A DNA stretch of 64,000 nucleotides from assembly GCA_016719785.1 (NCBI GenBank), contig JADJYJ010000011.1, positions 1-64,000 of the forward strand. Reading direction: 5' to 3'. The notes beneath the pieces were generated by a model. That model searched no databases. It was not told the origin of the DNA and worked only from the letters and a program-made list of their open reading frames with translations. Positions 50,906-60,400 of the stretch are shown here, one piece after another (position 1 is the stretch's first letter; every line of letters starts with the position of its first letter). The position numbers and the translations under genes were made by a program. This stretch comes from Candidatus Amarolinea dominans. GTDB taxonomy: Bacteria; Chloroflexota; Anaerolineae; SSC4; Amarolineaceae.

Positions 50906-52248
50906 ACCTGGTCTTCCTGAGCAACGGCTTTCCCCCGCGCCACACGGCCGGCACCGAAAACTACACAGCCGGTATTGCGAGCGCCCTGGCCCAGGCCGGC
51001 CACCGCGTGAGCGTCATCTGCGTGGGCGAGTGGGACAGCGGCCTGCAGCCGGTCAACGGCGTGACGCGTGACACTTACCAGGGCGTGGCGGTGGCGCGCC
51101 TCGACGCCAACTGGACGGCCGGGCCGGACCCCAACCGCTACCTGTACGACAACCCGGTCATGGCCGCCCAGGTGGGCGCCCTGCTCGACGAGATGCAGCC
51201 GGACCTGGTTCACATCACCTCCTGCGCCACCCTGTCGGCCAGCGTCATCCGCGTGGTCAAGCAGCGCGGCCTGCCCCTGGTCATCACCCTGACCGATTAC
51301 TGGTTCATCTGCCCGCGCATCTCGCTCCTGCACGCGGATGGGCATGTCTGCGATGGGCAAACGAGCGCCTGGGAGTGCCTGACCTGTCTGCTGTGGGGGG
51401 CCAAAGCCTACCGCCTGCCGGCCCGCGTGCTGCCTGCGCCGGTCTTGCGCCCGCTGCTGCAAGGGGTCAGCCGCCAGCCGTGGTTGTCGCGGCGGCCCGG
51501 CCTGCGCGGCATGGCGCTTGACATGGCCGATCGCAAGGCGCGCCTGCTGCCGCTGCTGGCCCAGGCCGACCGCCTGATCTCTCCGTCGCGCTTCCTGGCT
51601 GCCATGCACACCGCCTGCGGGGTGACTCAGCCCATTCACGTGCTGGAACACGGCCATGACCTGGGCTGGGCCGACCAGGTTGGCCCTCGCCCGGCCAATC
51701 GCCCGCGGTTGGTGATTGGCTACGTCGGCCAGATTGGCGAGATCAAGGGCGTTCACATTCTGTTGGCCGCCATCGCCCGGCTCGATCCGCAGCAGGAGGC
51801 GGTGGAGGTGCAGATTTGGGGCGACCCGGACAAATCGCCGGCGTACAGCGCGCGGCTGCGCGCTCAGGCCGCAGCCCTGCCGCACGTGCAGTTCTGCGGG
51901 CGTTTCAGCCGCGAGCAGTTGGCCGCGGTCTACGGCGGCTTCGATGTCCTGGTGGTTCCTTCCCTCTGGGTTGAAAACAACCCGCTGGTGATCCAGGAGG
52001 CCTTCGCGGCCGGCGTGCCGGTGATCGCCAGCAACCAGGGTGGCATGGCCGAATTCGTCACGCATGAGCAGAACGGCCTGCTCTTCACGCCCGGCGATGC
52101 GGACAGCCTGGCCGCCGCGCTGCGCCGCCTGCTGCTGGAGCCAGACCTGCTGCCGCGCCTGCGCCGCCAGGCTCCTGCCGTCAAGACCGTGCAGGCCGAA
52201 CTGGCCGAACTGCTGCACATCTACCACGAACTACACTCCCCGGGGTGA
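50902..52248 (+). CDS. GT4-type glycosyltransferase
   Basis: 448 residues. 'FLSNGFPPRHTAGTENYTAGIASALAQAGHRVSVI' starts the N-domain. A cysteine-containing stretch ('DYWFICPRISLLHADGHVCDGQTSAWECLTCL') is typical of a GT4 subgroup in which these cysteines are conserved. The C-domain has 'VIGYVGQIGEIKGVHILLAAI', 'VQIWGDPDKSPAYSARLRAQA' and 'DVLVVPSLWVENNPLVIQEAFAAGVPVIASNQGGMAEFV' (E-x7-E). Start by ATGA overlap with the preceding GT2 gene. Confidence 0.88.
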   Translation: MNLVFLSNGFPPRHTAGTENYTAGIASALAQAGHRVSVICVGEWDSGLQPVNGVTRDTYQGVAVARLDANWTAGPDPNRYLYDNPVMAAQVGALLDEMQPDLVHITSCATLSASVIRVVKQRGLPLVITLTDYWFICPRISLLHADGHVCDGQTSAWECLTCLLWGAKAYRLPARVLPAPVLRPLLQGVSRQPWLSRRPGLRGMALDMADRKARLLPLLAQADRLISPSRFLAAMHTACGVTQPIHVLEHGHDLGWADQVGPRPANRPRLVIGYVGQIGEIKGVHILLAAIARLDPQQEAVEVQIWGDPDKSPAYSARLRAQAAALPHVQFCGRFSREQLAAVYGGFDVLVVPSLWVENNPLVIQEAFAAGVPVIASNQGGMAEFVTHEQNGLLFTPGDADSLAAALRRLLLEPDLLPRLRRQAPAVKTVQAELAELLHIYHELHSPG

Positions 52249-52252
52249 GAGG

Positions 52253-53173
52253 GTGACTCTACCACACGTTTCTATCATCATCCTCACCTGGAACAGCCGC
52301 GCCGAAGTGCCTGCTGCGCTCGAAGCGGCGCTGGCTTCGGACTATCCGTCGTTCGATGTCATCGTTGTGGACAACGGCTCCACCGATGGCACGCCGGCCT
52401 TGATTCGAGAGCGCTGGCCGGGCCTGACGGTGCTGGAGAATGGGCGCAACCTCGGTTTCTGCGGGGGCAACAACTCGGGCATGCGCCATGCGCTGGCCGC
52501 GGGTGCGGACGCGGTGCTGCTGCTCAACGATGATGCCGTCGTCGCGCCCGACATGCTCCGGCTGCTGGTGGTCGCCGGTCAGCAGACGCCGCGGGGCGGG
52601 CTGTTCGGCCCCACCGTGCTGACCGCGCAGGCGCCGCAGGTCATCCTCTCCGCGGGCGGCTTTCTGCGCCAGGGCTGGCAGGCCTTGCCGCGCGGCCTGG
52701 GCGCGTCCGATCAGGGTCAGTACGATGCCCCGCCGCCGCTGGCTGGCAGCACACCAGGGATTGACTTCCTCTCCGGCTGCGCGCTGCTTGCCACGCGCAA
52801 CCTGCTGACTACGATCGGCCTGCTCGACGAGGCGTTCTTCGCCTATTACGAAGATGTCGAATGGTGCTGGCGGGCGCAGCAGGCCGGTTTTACCGTGCAG
52901 CTCGTGCCTGGCGCCCGCGCCTGGCACCCTGACACGCGTACACGGCCCGATGGGCCGGCCCTCAGCTACTACCTCACGCGCAACAGCCTGCTGTTTGCCA
53001 GAAAGCGCGGTCTCGGCTATGCTGTGCAGACTATGATCCTGCTAGGCTACCTGCGCACCGTATCGAGTTGGACCGTGCGCCCGCGCTGGCGCAGCCGCCG
53101 ACCGCAGAGGGATGCTGTGCTTTTTGGGATTCGGGACTTCCTGGCCGGTCGCGGCGGAGCCTGGCAGCCATGA
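52253..53173 (+). CDS. GT2 glycosyltransferase (rhamnosyltransferase-like)
   Basis: 306 residues from a GTG at 52253. 'HVSIIILTWNSRAEVPAALEAALASDY', 'FDVIVVDNGSTDGTPALI', 'GRNLGFCGGNNSGMRHALAAGADAVLLLNDDAVV' (NDD metal motif), 'DFLSGCALLATRNLLTTIGLLDEAFFAYYEDVEWCWRAQQAG'. The 'NxGF..GNN' and 'YYEDVEWCWR' motifs are those of the WbbL/RfbF-like rhamnosyltransferase group. C-terminal helices probably lie on the membrane. GAGGGTGACT: a purine-rich site overlaps the previous stop region. Confidence 0.87.
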   Translation: MTLPHVSIIILTWNSRAEVPAALEAALASDYPSFDVIVVDNGSTDGTPALIRERWPGLTVLENGRNLGFCGGNNSGMRHALAAGADAVLLLNDDAVVAPDMLRLLVVAGQQTPRGGLFGPTVLTAQAPQVILSAGGFLRQGWQALPRGLGASDQGQYDAPPPLAGSTPGIDFLSGCALLATRNLLTTIGLLDEAFFAYYEDVEWCWRAQQAGFTVQLVPGARAWHPDTRTRPDGPALSYYLTRNSLLFARKRGLGYAVQTMILLGYLRTVSSWTVRPRWRSRRPQRDAVLFGIRDFLAGRGGAWQP

Positions 53174-54072
53174 GGCGGCGTCAACCGATCCTGATTACCG
53201 GGTCGCATCGGGCCGGGACCACCTGGGTGGGGCAGATGCTGACGCAGTTCCCCTCCACCTGCTACATCGGCGAAGTGTTCAACCCCACCAGCGGGCTGCT
53301 GCCAGGCCATCTGCTGCGGCACTGGTTCACCTATGTCAACGCGGACAATGCCCCGTTGTACGTGGAGCCGCTCAACCGCATCTTGAGCTATCGCTTCGAC
53401 TGGTCGCAGCGCCAGGGAGCGCGGCGATATCTGCCGGGGCGGCTGCTGGCTTATCGTCTCCTGCGGCGCACCATCGGGCTGCCGCGACCGATCCTGAAAG
53501 ATCCGATCGCGGTGATGTCCGCGGGTTGGTTGGACGAGACGTTCGATATGGATGTCGTTTGCCTGGTGCGTCACCCGGCGGCCTTCGTAGCCAGCCTGCG
53601 CCAGGTCAGTTGGCACTTTGGTTTCAAATCGTTCAACGAACAGCCGGCGCTGCTGGCCGACTGGCTGCAGCCCTTTGCCGAGCAGATTGCGCAGCCGCCG
53701 CCCACCTTCGTGGGCAAGGCGGCCCTGCTCTGGCTGTGCGTCTATCACGTAGTCACTCTCGCGGCGGCGCAGCATCCCGACTGGATTTGCCTGCGCCTGG
53801 AAGACATCGCCGCGGCGCCGCAGGAAGCCTTCGCCGATCTGTACCGGCGCCTTGACCTGCCCTGGAGCGAACGCAGCCAGCGCCGGGTGGCGCTCCACTC
53901 GAACGAGCAAAATCCGGTGGGGGCGCCCAGGGAGGACCCCCATGCCATCGTGCGTCACAGCCAAGCCGCGGCGCAGGCGTGGCGTCAGAAATTGAGTGCA
54001 GAGGAGATCAGCCAGATTCGGCGCCTGACCGAACCGGTGGCGCAGCACTACTATGCCGATCATGACTGGTGA
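53170..54072 (+). CDS. Sulfotransferase
   Basis: 300 residues. 'PILITGSHRAGTTWVGQMLTQFPSTCYIGEVFNP' (PAPS loop SHRAGTTW and a following E-x-F-N-P), 'VCLVRHPAAFVASLRQVSWHFGF' (3'-phosphate site), 'WICLRLEDIAAAPQEAFADLYRRLDLPW' and the C-terminal 'RHSQAAAQAWRQKLSAEEI' with the Gln/Trp-containing loop of glycolipid sulfotransferases. Begins by overlap with the GT2 stop and itself overlaps the next GT2 by 20 bases. Acceptor unknown. Confidence 0.87.
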   Translation: MRRRQPILITGSHRAGTTWVGQMLTQFPSTCYIGEVFNPTSGLLPGHLLRHWFTYVNADNAPLYVEPLNRILSYRFDWSQRQGARRYLPGRLLAYRLLRRTIGLPRPILKDPIAVMSAGWLDETFDMDVVCLVRHPAAFVASLRQVSWHFGFKSFNEQPALLADWLQPFAEQIAQPPPTFVGKAALLWLCVYHVVTLAAAQHPDWICLRLEDIAAAPQEAFADLYRRLDLPWSERSQRRVALHSNEQNPVGAPREDPHAIVRHSQAAAQAWRQKLSAEEISQIRRLTEPVAQHYYADHDW

Positions 54073-55057
54073 TGTGAATGGCCGCGCGGCGGCCGATCAA
54101 CCCGAACTGAGTGTCATCATCCCGACTTTCAACCGCCGGGCGGCTGTGGCGCGCCTGCTGACCAGCCTGGGCCAGCAAACGCACAGCCATTTTGAAGTTA
54201 TTCTGGTGGACGATGGCTCCACCGACGAGACGCCGTCACTGGCCGCCAGCCCGCAGCCCTTTCGGTTCACCTATCTGCGCCAGGCCAACCAGGGGCCGAC
54301 CGCGGCGCGCAATCGCGGCGCGGCCGTAGCGCAGGGCGAAGTGCTGATCTTCGTGGACGACGATATGGTGCTGCATCCCCACGCGCTGGCTGTGCTGGCC
54401 GCGCGTTGTCAGCAGCGGTCCGGCATTCTCTGGATGGGGACCCTGATCGGCCCAGGCGAGCTGAGCACCAGCAGCGCCAGTGCTGCGGCCGATCATCCGG
54501 TGGACTTCACCCTGTGCAAGACCGGACTGCTGGCTATGCTGCGCGCCGATTTCTACGACATCGGTCAGTTTCAGGACCCGACCGGCGGCTGGCCGAATTG
54601 GGACGATGTGGATTTTGGCTACCGGGCGCACCTGGCCGGTTACGCCATCTGGCAGTGCCGGGCGGCCCTGGCTGAACATTGGGACTACGCCGGGCAAGAC
54701 CTGGCCGCGGCCTGCGCCCGCTGGCAGCGGGCCAGCCAGGCCGCGGTGCGCCTGTTCGAGCGTTACCCGGCGCTGCAGTCGCGCCTGCCCATGTTTGCTG
54801 ACAAAACGCCCATCGCCTGGCGGCAAGACCCCCCGCGCCTGGTGGCGCGCAAATGGGTGCGGCGGCTGATGTCCGGCGGCATGGCCTTGCACGGCCTGGA
54901 AACTATGCAGCGCCGGGCCGCGGCCGCCCGCTGGCCGTCATCCGTGCAAGTCGCGCTACAGCGCTGGATTGTCGGTGGCTATATTTACCGCGGTTTTCAG
55001 AAAGGACTGCAACAGGCCCGCACAGCGATCGTCGAGCGGGCAACGGTGCAACCATGA
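54053..55057 (+). CDS. GT2 glycosyltransferase
   Basis: 334 residues. 'ELSVIIPTFNRRAAVARLLTSLGQQT', 'FEVILVDDGSTDETPSL', 'NQGPTAARNRGAAVAQGEVLIFVDDDMVLHPHAL' (VDDD metal motif) and 'PNWDDVDFGYRAHLAG'. The C-terminal 100 residues are basic and helical ('RKWVRRLMSGGMALHGLETMQRRAAA'). ATG at 54053 or 54062; both lie inside the sulfotransferase gene's end. The stop overlaps the ligase start. Confidence 0.86.
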   Translation: MPIMTGDVNGRAAADQPELSVIIPTFNRRAAVARLLTSLGQQTHSHFEVILVDDGSTDETPSLAASPQPFRFTYLRQANQGPTAARNRGAAVAQGEVLIFVDDDMVLHPHALAVLAARCQQRSGILWMGTLIGPGELSTSSASAAADHPVDFTLCKTGLLAMLRADFYDIGQFQDPTGGWPNWDDVDFGYRAHLAGYAIWQCRAALAEHWDYAGQDLAAACARWQRASQAAVRLFERYPALQSRLPMFADKTPIAWRQDPPRLVARKWVRRLMSGGMALHGLETMQRRAAAARWPSSVQVALQRWIVGGYIYRGFQKGLQQARTAIVERATVQP

Positions 55058-56489
55058 ACCTTTCTCTTCCACGCCTGCGCTTGCCTGTGCTTCCTTCCCG
55101 CCGGGAGTTATGGCGAACCTGGCACGACCGCCAGTTCTGGCTGCGTGTCGTCGTTGTCCTGCTCGTGTTGAGCAGCAGCGCACTGCTGGCCCCGCGGGCG
55201 CCGCTGCTGCTGTTGATCGCGGTTGCCGGCGCTGCCGGTTTCATCCTGCTCCTGCGCTGGCCCGGCCTCGGCCTGGTGGGGCTGATTGCGGCTGCCATGA
55301 TCGTTCCATTCGAGATCGGCACCGGCTCCGAGAGCAGCCTCAATGCGCCGCTCATTATGGCGCCCGCGTTGGTGGGCATCTGGCTGCTGACCACGCTGGT
55401 ACGCCGCCGCCAGGTACGCATTCTGGCGTCGCGCGCAGTGCTGGCTGCGCTGGCGCTGGCGGCCAGCGCGGTTCTGGCCTTTGGGGTGGGTCAGCTCAAC
55501 TGGGTGGCGCTGGCACAACCGGCGCCGCTCACCGCGCAGATCGGTGGCCTTGCTCTGTTCATCGTTTCGGCCGCGGCCTTCGTGCTGGCGGCGTACCAGG
55601 TCAAAGAGATGCAGACGCTGCAATGGATGACCTGGCTGTTCCTGGCGCTTGCCGCCCTCTATATCACCTTCCGTGTCGCTCCACCCCTGGCCCGTTTGAT
55701 TCCTATCCGCCTGGCTGAAGGCGCTGCCGGCTCTCTTTTTTATGTGTGGCTCACCGTTCTGGCCGCATCCCAGGCCCTCTTCAATTCGACCCTGCGTTGG
55801 TGGGCGCGTGTCGGCTGCGGCATCCTGGCTGCGCTCACGTTGGCCGTTGGGTTGATCTTGGGGCGTAGTTGGTCTTCGGGTTGGCTGCCGCCGCTGGTCG
55901 CGCTGACGGTGATGATCTGGGTCGCCCGCCCGCGCATCGGCACCATCATTGCCATTCCGGTAGCCATCGTGGGCTTCTACTTCTACACCGATGTCAGCAG
56001 CGTCTTGTTGAAGGGCAATGAATACAGCCTGCTGACGCGCATGGAAGCCTGGAGCATCCTGGTCGAACTGATTTCGGTCAACCCGGTCACCGGCTTAGGC
56101 CCGGCCAACTACTACTGGTACACGCCGCTGTATGCCATCCTTGGCTATTTCGTGCAGTTCAACAGCCACAACAATTACATTGACATCATCGCTCAGTCTG
56201 GCCTGCTGGGGTTTGGGTGTTTTGTCTGGCTGGTGTTCGAGTTATTCGTTCTCGGCTGGCGTTTGCGCACCACGGTCGCGGCCGGATTTGCCGCGCCTAT
56301 GTCTATGCAGCCCTGGGCGGGCTGGCGGGCATGCTGGCCGCGGGCATGTTGGGCGACTGGATCATCCCTTTCGTCTACAACATCGGCTTCACCGGCTTTC
56401 GCAGCAGCGTCCTCGGCTGGATTTTCCTGGGCGGGCTGGTGGCCCTCGATTTCATGACGCAACGCAAGATGCGTCTGTCCTCAGACTAG
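55054..56489 (+). CDS. O-antigen ligase/polymerase family protein, frameshifted near the 3' end
   Basis: From ATG 55054 (MNLSLPRLRLPV, overlapping the previous stop) there are about twelve TM helices and the ligase signature 'RMEAWSILVELISVNPVTGLGPANYYW..VQFNSHNNYIDIIAQSGLLGFGCF'. Frame is lost at about 56291 after 'RLRTTVAAGFA'. The other frame continues cleanly as 'RAYVYAALGGLAGMLAAGML', 'GDWIIPFVYNIGFTGFRSSVLGWIFLGGLVALDFM' to a stop at 56489. Adding one C there restores a 478-residue protein ending just before the next gene. As sequenced, the product would lose its last two helices and gain a Trp/Ser-rich tail to 56457. Confidence 0.82.
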
Positions 56490-56501
56490 GCGGCCGGGCC
56501 G

Positions 56502-57443
56502 ATGCTTTCGATTGTCATCATCTCCTGGAACACGCGCGATCTGTTGGCCGCCTGCCTGACCTCTCTGCGCACCTATCCGCCGGACGGAGACCACGAGATC
56601 GTGGTGGTTGACAACGCTTCCCGCGACGACAGCACGGCGATGGTGCGTCGCGATTTTCCCCACGTCCACCTGATCGAGAACCCCACCAATGTGGGCTTTG
56701 CCGCGGCCAACAATCAGGCGCTGGCCCTGTGCCGCGGACGTTACGTGCTTCTGCTCAACAGCGACACCGAAGTGACCCCTGGCGCACTCAGCGCACTGGT
56801 CCGTTTCATGGAACAACATCCGCAGGCCGGGGTGGTGGCCCCGACCCTGGTCAACCCGGATGGCAGCTTCCAGGCCTCCTACGCCCGCTTCCCCACCCTC
56901 GTCAGTGAATTTCTCCTCATCACCCGCCTGGCGCGCTGGCTCAGCGGCCCCTACGCGCCCAGCCCGCGGCCGCGGATCAACGAACCCAGCCACCCGGTGG
57001 ATTGGGTGGCCGGCGCGGCGCTCCTCGTCAGGCGTGAAGCCATTGACCAGGTGGGCGGGCTGGACGCTGGTTATTTCATGTACAGCGAAGAGACCGACTG
57101 GTGCTGGCGTCTGTGGCGACACAACTGGCAGGTCTGGTACCTGCCCGCGGTGAAGGTCATTCATCACGGCGGCGCCAGCAGCCGTCAGCGCGGCGCGGCG
57201 AGCTACGCGCAACTGTACGCCAGCAAGGTGCGCTTCTTCGAACGCGCCTACGGGCCAGCCGCGGCCGGGCGTTTGCGCACCCTGTTCCGCCTGGTGGCCG
57301 CTGCTCGCGGCCTGACCTGGCGCATCCTGCGTTTTGTGACTCCCTCCCCCGCCGGGCGCGTGCGTTTGCAGCAGCGTCTGGCCCGCGAACAGCAGTTAGC
57401 GGAGCAACTGTCCCATGATCCCTCCCTGGAATTTTCAACATGA
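56502..57443 (+). CDS. GT2 glycosyltransferase (rhamnosyltransferase-like)
   Basis: 313 residues. 'LSIVIISWNTRDLLAACLTSL', 'HEIVVVDNASRDDSTAMV', 'NVGFAAANNQALALCRGRYVLLLNSDTEVTPGAL' (NSDTEV metal motif), 'VDWVAGAALLVRREAIDQVGGLDAGYFMYSEETDWCWRLWRHNW'. These are the hallmarks of the WbbL-type subfamily, which often adds rhamnose to lipid-linked acceptors. It is a paralogue of the GT2 at 60563 on the other side of the FAAL fusion gene. Stop overlaps the next ATG. Confidence 0.87.
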   Translation: MLSIVIISWNTRDLLAACLTSLRTYPPDGDHEIVVVDNASRDDSTAMVRRDFPHVHLIENPTNVGFAAANNQALALCRGRYVLLLNSDTEVTPGALSALVRFMEQHPQAGVVAPTLVNPDGSFQASYARFPTLVSEFLLITRLARWLSGPYAPSPRPRINEPSHPVDWVAGAALLVRREAIDQVGGLDAGYFMYSEETDWCWRLWRHNWQVWYLPAVKVIHHGGASSRQRGAASYAQLYASKVRFFERAYGPAAAGRLRTLFRLVAAARGLTWRILRFVTPSPAGRVRLQQRLAREQQLAEQLSHDPSLEFST

Positions 57444-60400
57444 AGACCGACCTCGAAGCACCGATCTCTGCCGGACACGGCGCGGCTGCGGCCCTGCCCA
57501 CCCTCGTGGACATCCTGCAGCAGCGCGCAGCGCAGGAGCCGGCGCGCGTGACCTACACCTTCTTGCATGAAGGGGAAAGGCCGACCGTCACCCTCACCTG
57601 CCGCCAACTCGACGCATCGGCGCGGGCCATTGCGGCCCATCTGCGCCGCACGCTGCCGGCCGGCGCGCGTGTCCTGTTGCTCTACCCGGCCGGTCTGGAG
57701 TTCATCAGCGCGTTCTTTGGCTGTCTCTACGCCGGTGTCATTGCCGTGCCCGCGCCTCTGCTCGGCACGCTGACCCTGAAGAACTCGCTGGCGCGCTTGC
57801 AGTCCATCGTGGACGATGCGCAGGCATCGGCGGTACTCACCCTGACGAACATCGTGTCGCAGATCGAAGGCGCGGCCAACGAGCTGCCCGCACTGCGCAC
57901 GATTCCCTGGCTGGCCACCGATGCGCTGAGCGCGGACGAGCCAGGCGATGCCGCGAACATCAGGGTGGCGCCCGACGCGCTGGCCTATCTGCAATACACC
58001 TCCGGCTCCACGGCCAGCCCCAAAGGGGTGATGATGACCCATGCCAACCTCGCGCACCAATGCGATTACATCGGGCGCATCGGTGGTTATGGGCAGGACA
58101 GCGTTGTCGTGAGCTGGCTGCCGCATCATCATGATTTTGGCCTGGTCAACGGCCTGCTGCAGCCGCTGTACTCAGGCGGAGTCTGCTACCTGATGTCTTC
58201 CACGGCGTTTCTCAAGCGACCGCTGCGCTGGCTGCAGGCCATTACCCGCTACGGAGGGACGCACAGCGGCGCGCCCAACTTTGCCTACGAACTGCTGACC
58301 AAAAAGGCGACCGAAGGGCCTCTTCCCGCACTCGATCTGAAAACCTGGTGTTTTGCTTCTTGCGGCGCGGAGCCAATTCGCTGGGAAACGCTGACCAATT
58401 TTGCCGAGGCCTTTGCGCCTTGCGGTTTCGATTTCGATTCCTTCTATCCCGCTTATGGCATGGCTGAGGCGACCCTGGCTACCACGGTTCGCCGTGCAAG
58501 CGATGTTCCCCGCTATCTGGCGGTGGATGCGGAGGCGCTGAGCCGCGGTCAGGTGGTGGTGAGCCAGGCTGCCGACGCGCTCAAGCTGGTCAGTTGCGGC
58601 CGCGTCTCGGATGATGTGTGCGCCGAGATCGTGAACCCGGCCAACGCCACGCGCTGCGCCGCGGATGAGGTCGGCGAGATCTGGATTGCAGGGGGCAGCG
58701 TGGCGGCCGGCTACTGGCAGCGACCGCAGGAAACCGAAGGGACCTTCCGCGCCTACCTGGCCGACACTCACGAAGGCCCGTTCCTGCGCGGCGGCGACCT
58801 GGGCTTTGTGTGGGAGGGCGAGGTGTATATCGCCGGCCGCATCAAGGACATCATCATCATCCGCGGGCAGAACTACTACCCGCAGGACATCGAATGGACC
58901 GTGCAGCGCAGCCATCCCAAGCTGCGCACCGATGGCGGCGCGGCCATTGCGGTGAACGTGGACGGCAGCGAGCAGTTGGTGGTGGTGCAGGAGGTGGAGC
59001 GCGGCTTCGACCCGGCGACCGACCAGGACGAGGCGCTGGATGCCATCCGCCGCGCCATTGCGGAACAGCACGGCGTTGCGGTGCATGGCATCCAACTGGT
59101 GAAGCGGGGCATGGTGCCCAAGACTTCCAGCGGTAAGCTGCAGCGCCAGGCCACGCGCGCCGCCTACCTGGCCGCTGAGTTCGAGGCCGTGGCCGATTGG
59201 AAGCTGGATGCGGAGGCGGAGGAAGCCGCGTCTGCCCCGGCCGATGAACTGGAAGCGCAGTTGGTCGCCATCTTCCGCCAGGTGCTGAAGACGCCGACGG
59301 TGGGAGTAGGGGACAATTTCTTTGCGCGGGGCGGCGATTCGCTGGGTGTGGTCGAGCTGAATCTGCTCATCGAAGAACAGTTCGGTCAAACCGACGCTGT
59401 CAGCGCACAGGTTGACAACCTGACGGTGGCTGCGCTGGCGGCCTCATTGCGCGCCAGCCTGGCGCCAACGGCTACGCCGTCTTCCCCGGCGCCCGCGTCG
59501 CCGCAACCGGCTGCGCCCGCCGGCCTGACTCCCGCCCAGCCTTTGCGCAGAACGCCGTCCCCCCTCGCCTGGGGAACAGGTCGAATCAGGCGGAGCAGCC
59601 AACTGCTCAAGCGCAGTCTCCGGCGCGGCGGCCGGCGCCTGGCCGGCGCAACGCTGCCCTACAGCCAGGGCAGCGCGTTTCTGGCCTGGTTCTGCGGCCA
59701 GGGCTGGGCGCAGCGGGCCTTCTACTGGCCGCAGGTGCGCCTGGTGCAGCAGACGCTGGCCGCGATGGGGCAGCCGGCGTCTGTCGCGGCCATTGTGCGC
59801 CACAGCCTGATCTGCAACACCTGGTCGCACTGGCGGCTGAGCACGCTGCTCGCCGCACCGGCCGCTGAGTTCGACCGCTGGGTGTCGGTGCGCGGGTTGG
59901 AGCATCTGACGCAGGCTCACGCGGCGGGGCGCGGCGTCATCCTCCTGCATTCCCATTCGATTTACAACGCGCTACCCATGGCCCTGCTCGAACGCCAGGG
60001 CATCACCGACATGATGCTCGTTGGCGGCAAGCGCCGCCTGCTGGAGGTGGGACTGACCAGTTTTGCCGACCGCCTGCAACTCGGCGGAGCGATTTCCCCT
60101 GAAAACGCCGAGGATGGCGCGCGGGGAACGCAGAGCACACGCTTCGCGCGACAGTTGTTGGAGGCGCAACGCATCCTCAAACAGGGCGGCGTCTTTCATG
60201 TGGCGGCCGACGGCTATCAGACCCCGCGCCACGTCGTCGTGCCTTTTCATGGCCGTCAGCGCAGCTTCGGCATCGGCTTTGCGGAGATGGCGCTCAACAC
60301 GGGCGCGGCCGCCATTCCGGTGTTCGTTTCACTGCAGCCGGGCGGCCAGGTGACGATTGATTTTCGTCCGCCGCTGGTGGCCGGCGCGGGCGCGCGCAGC

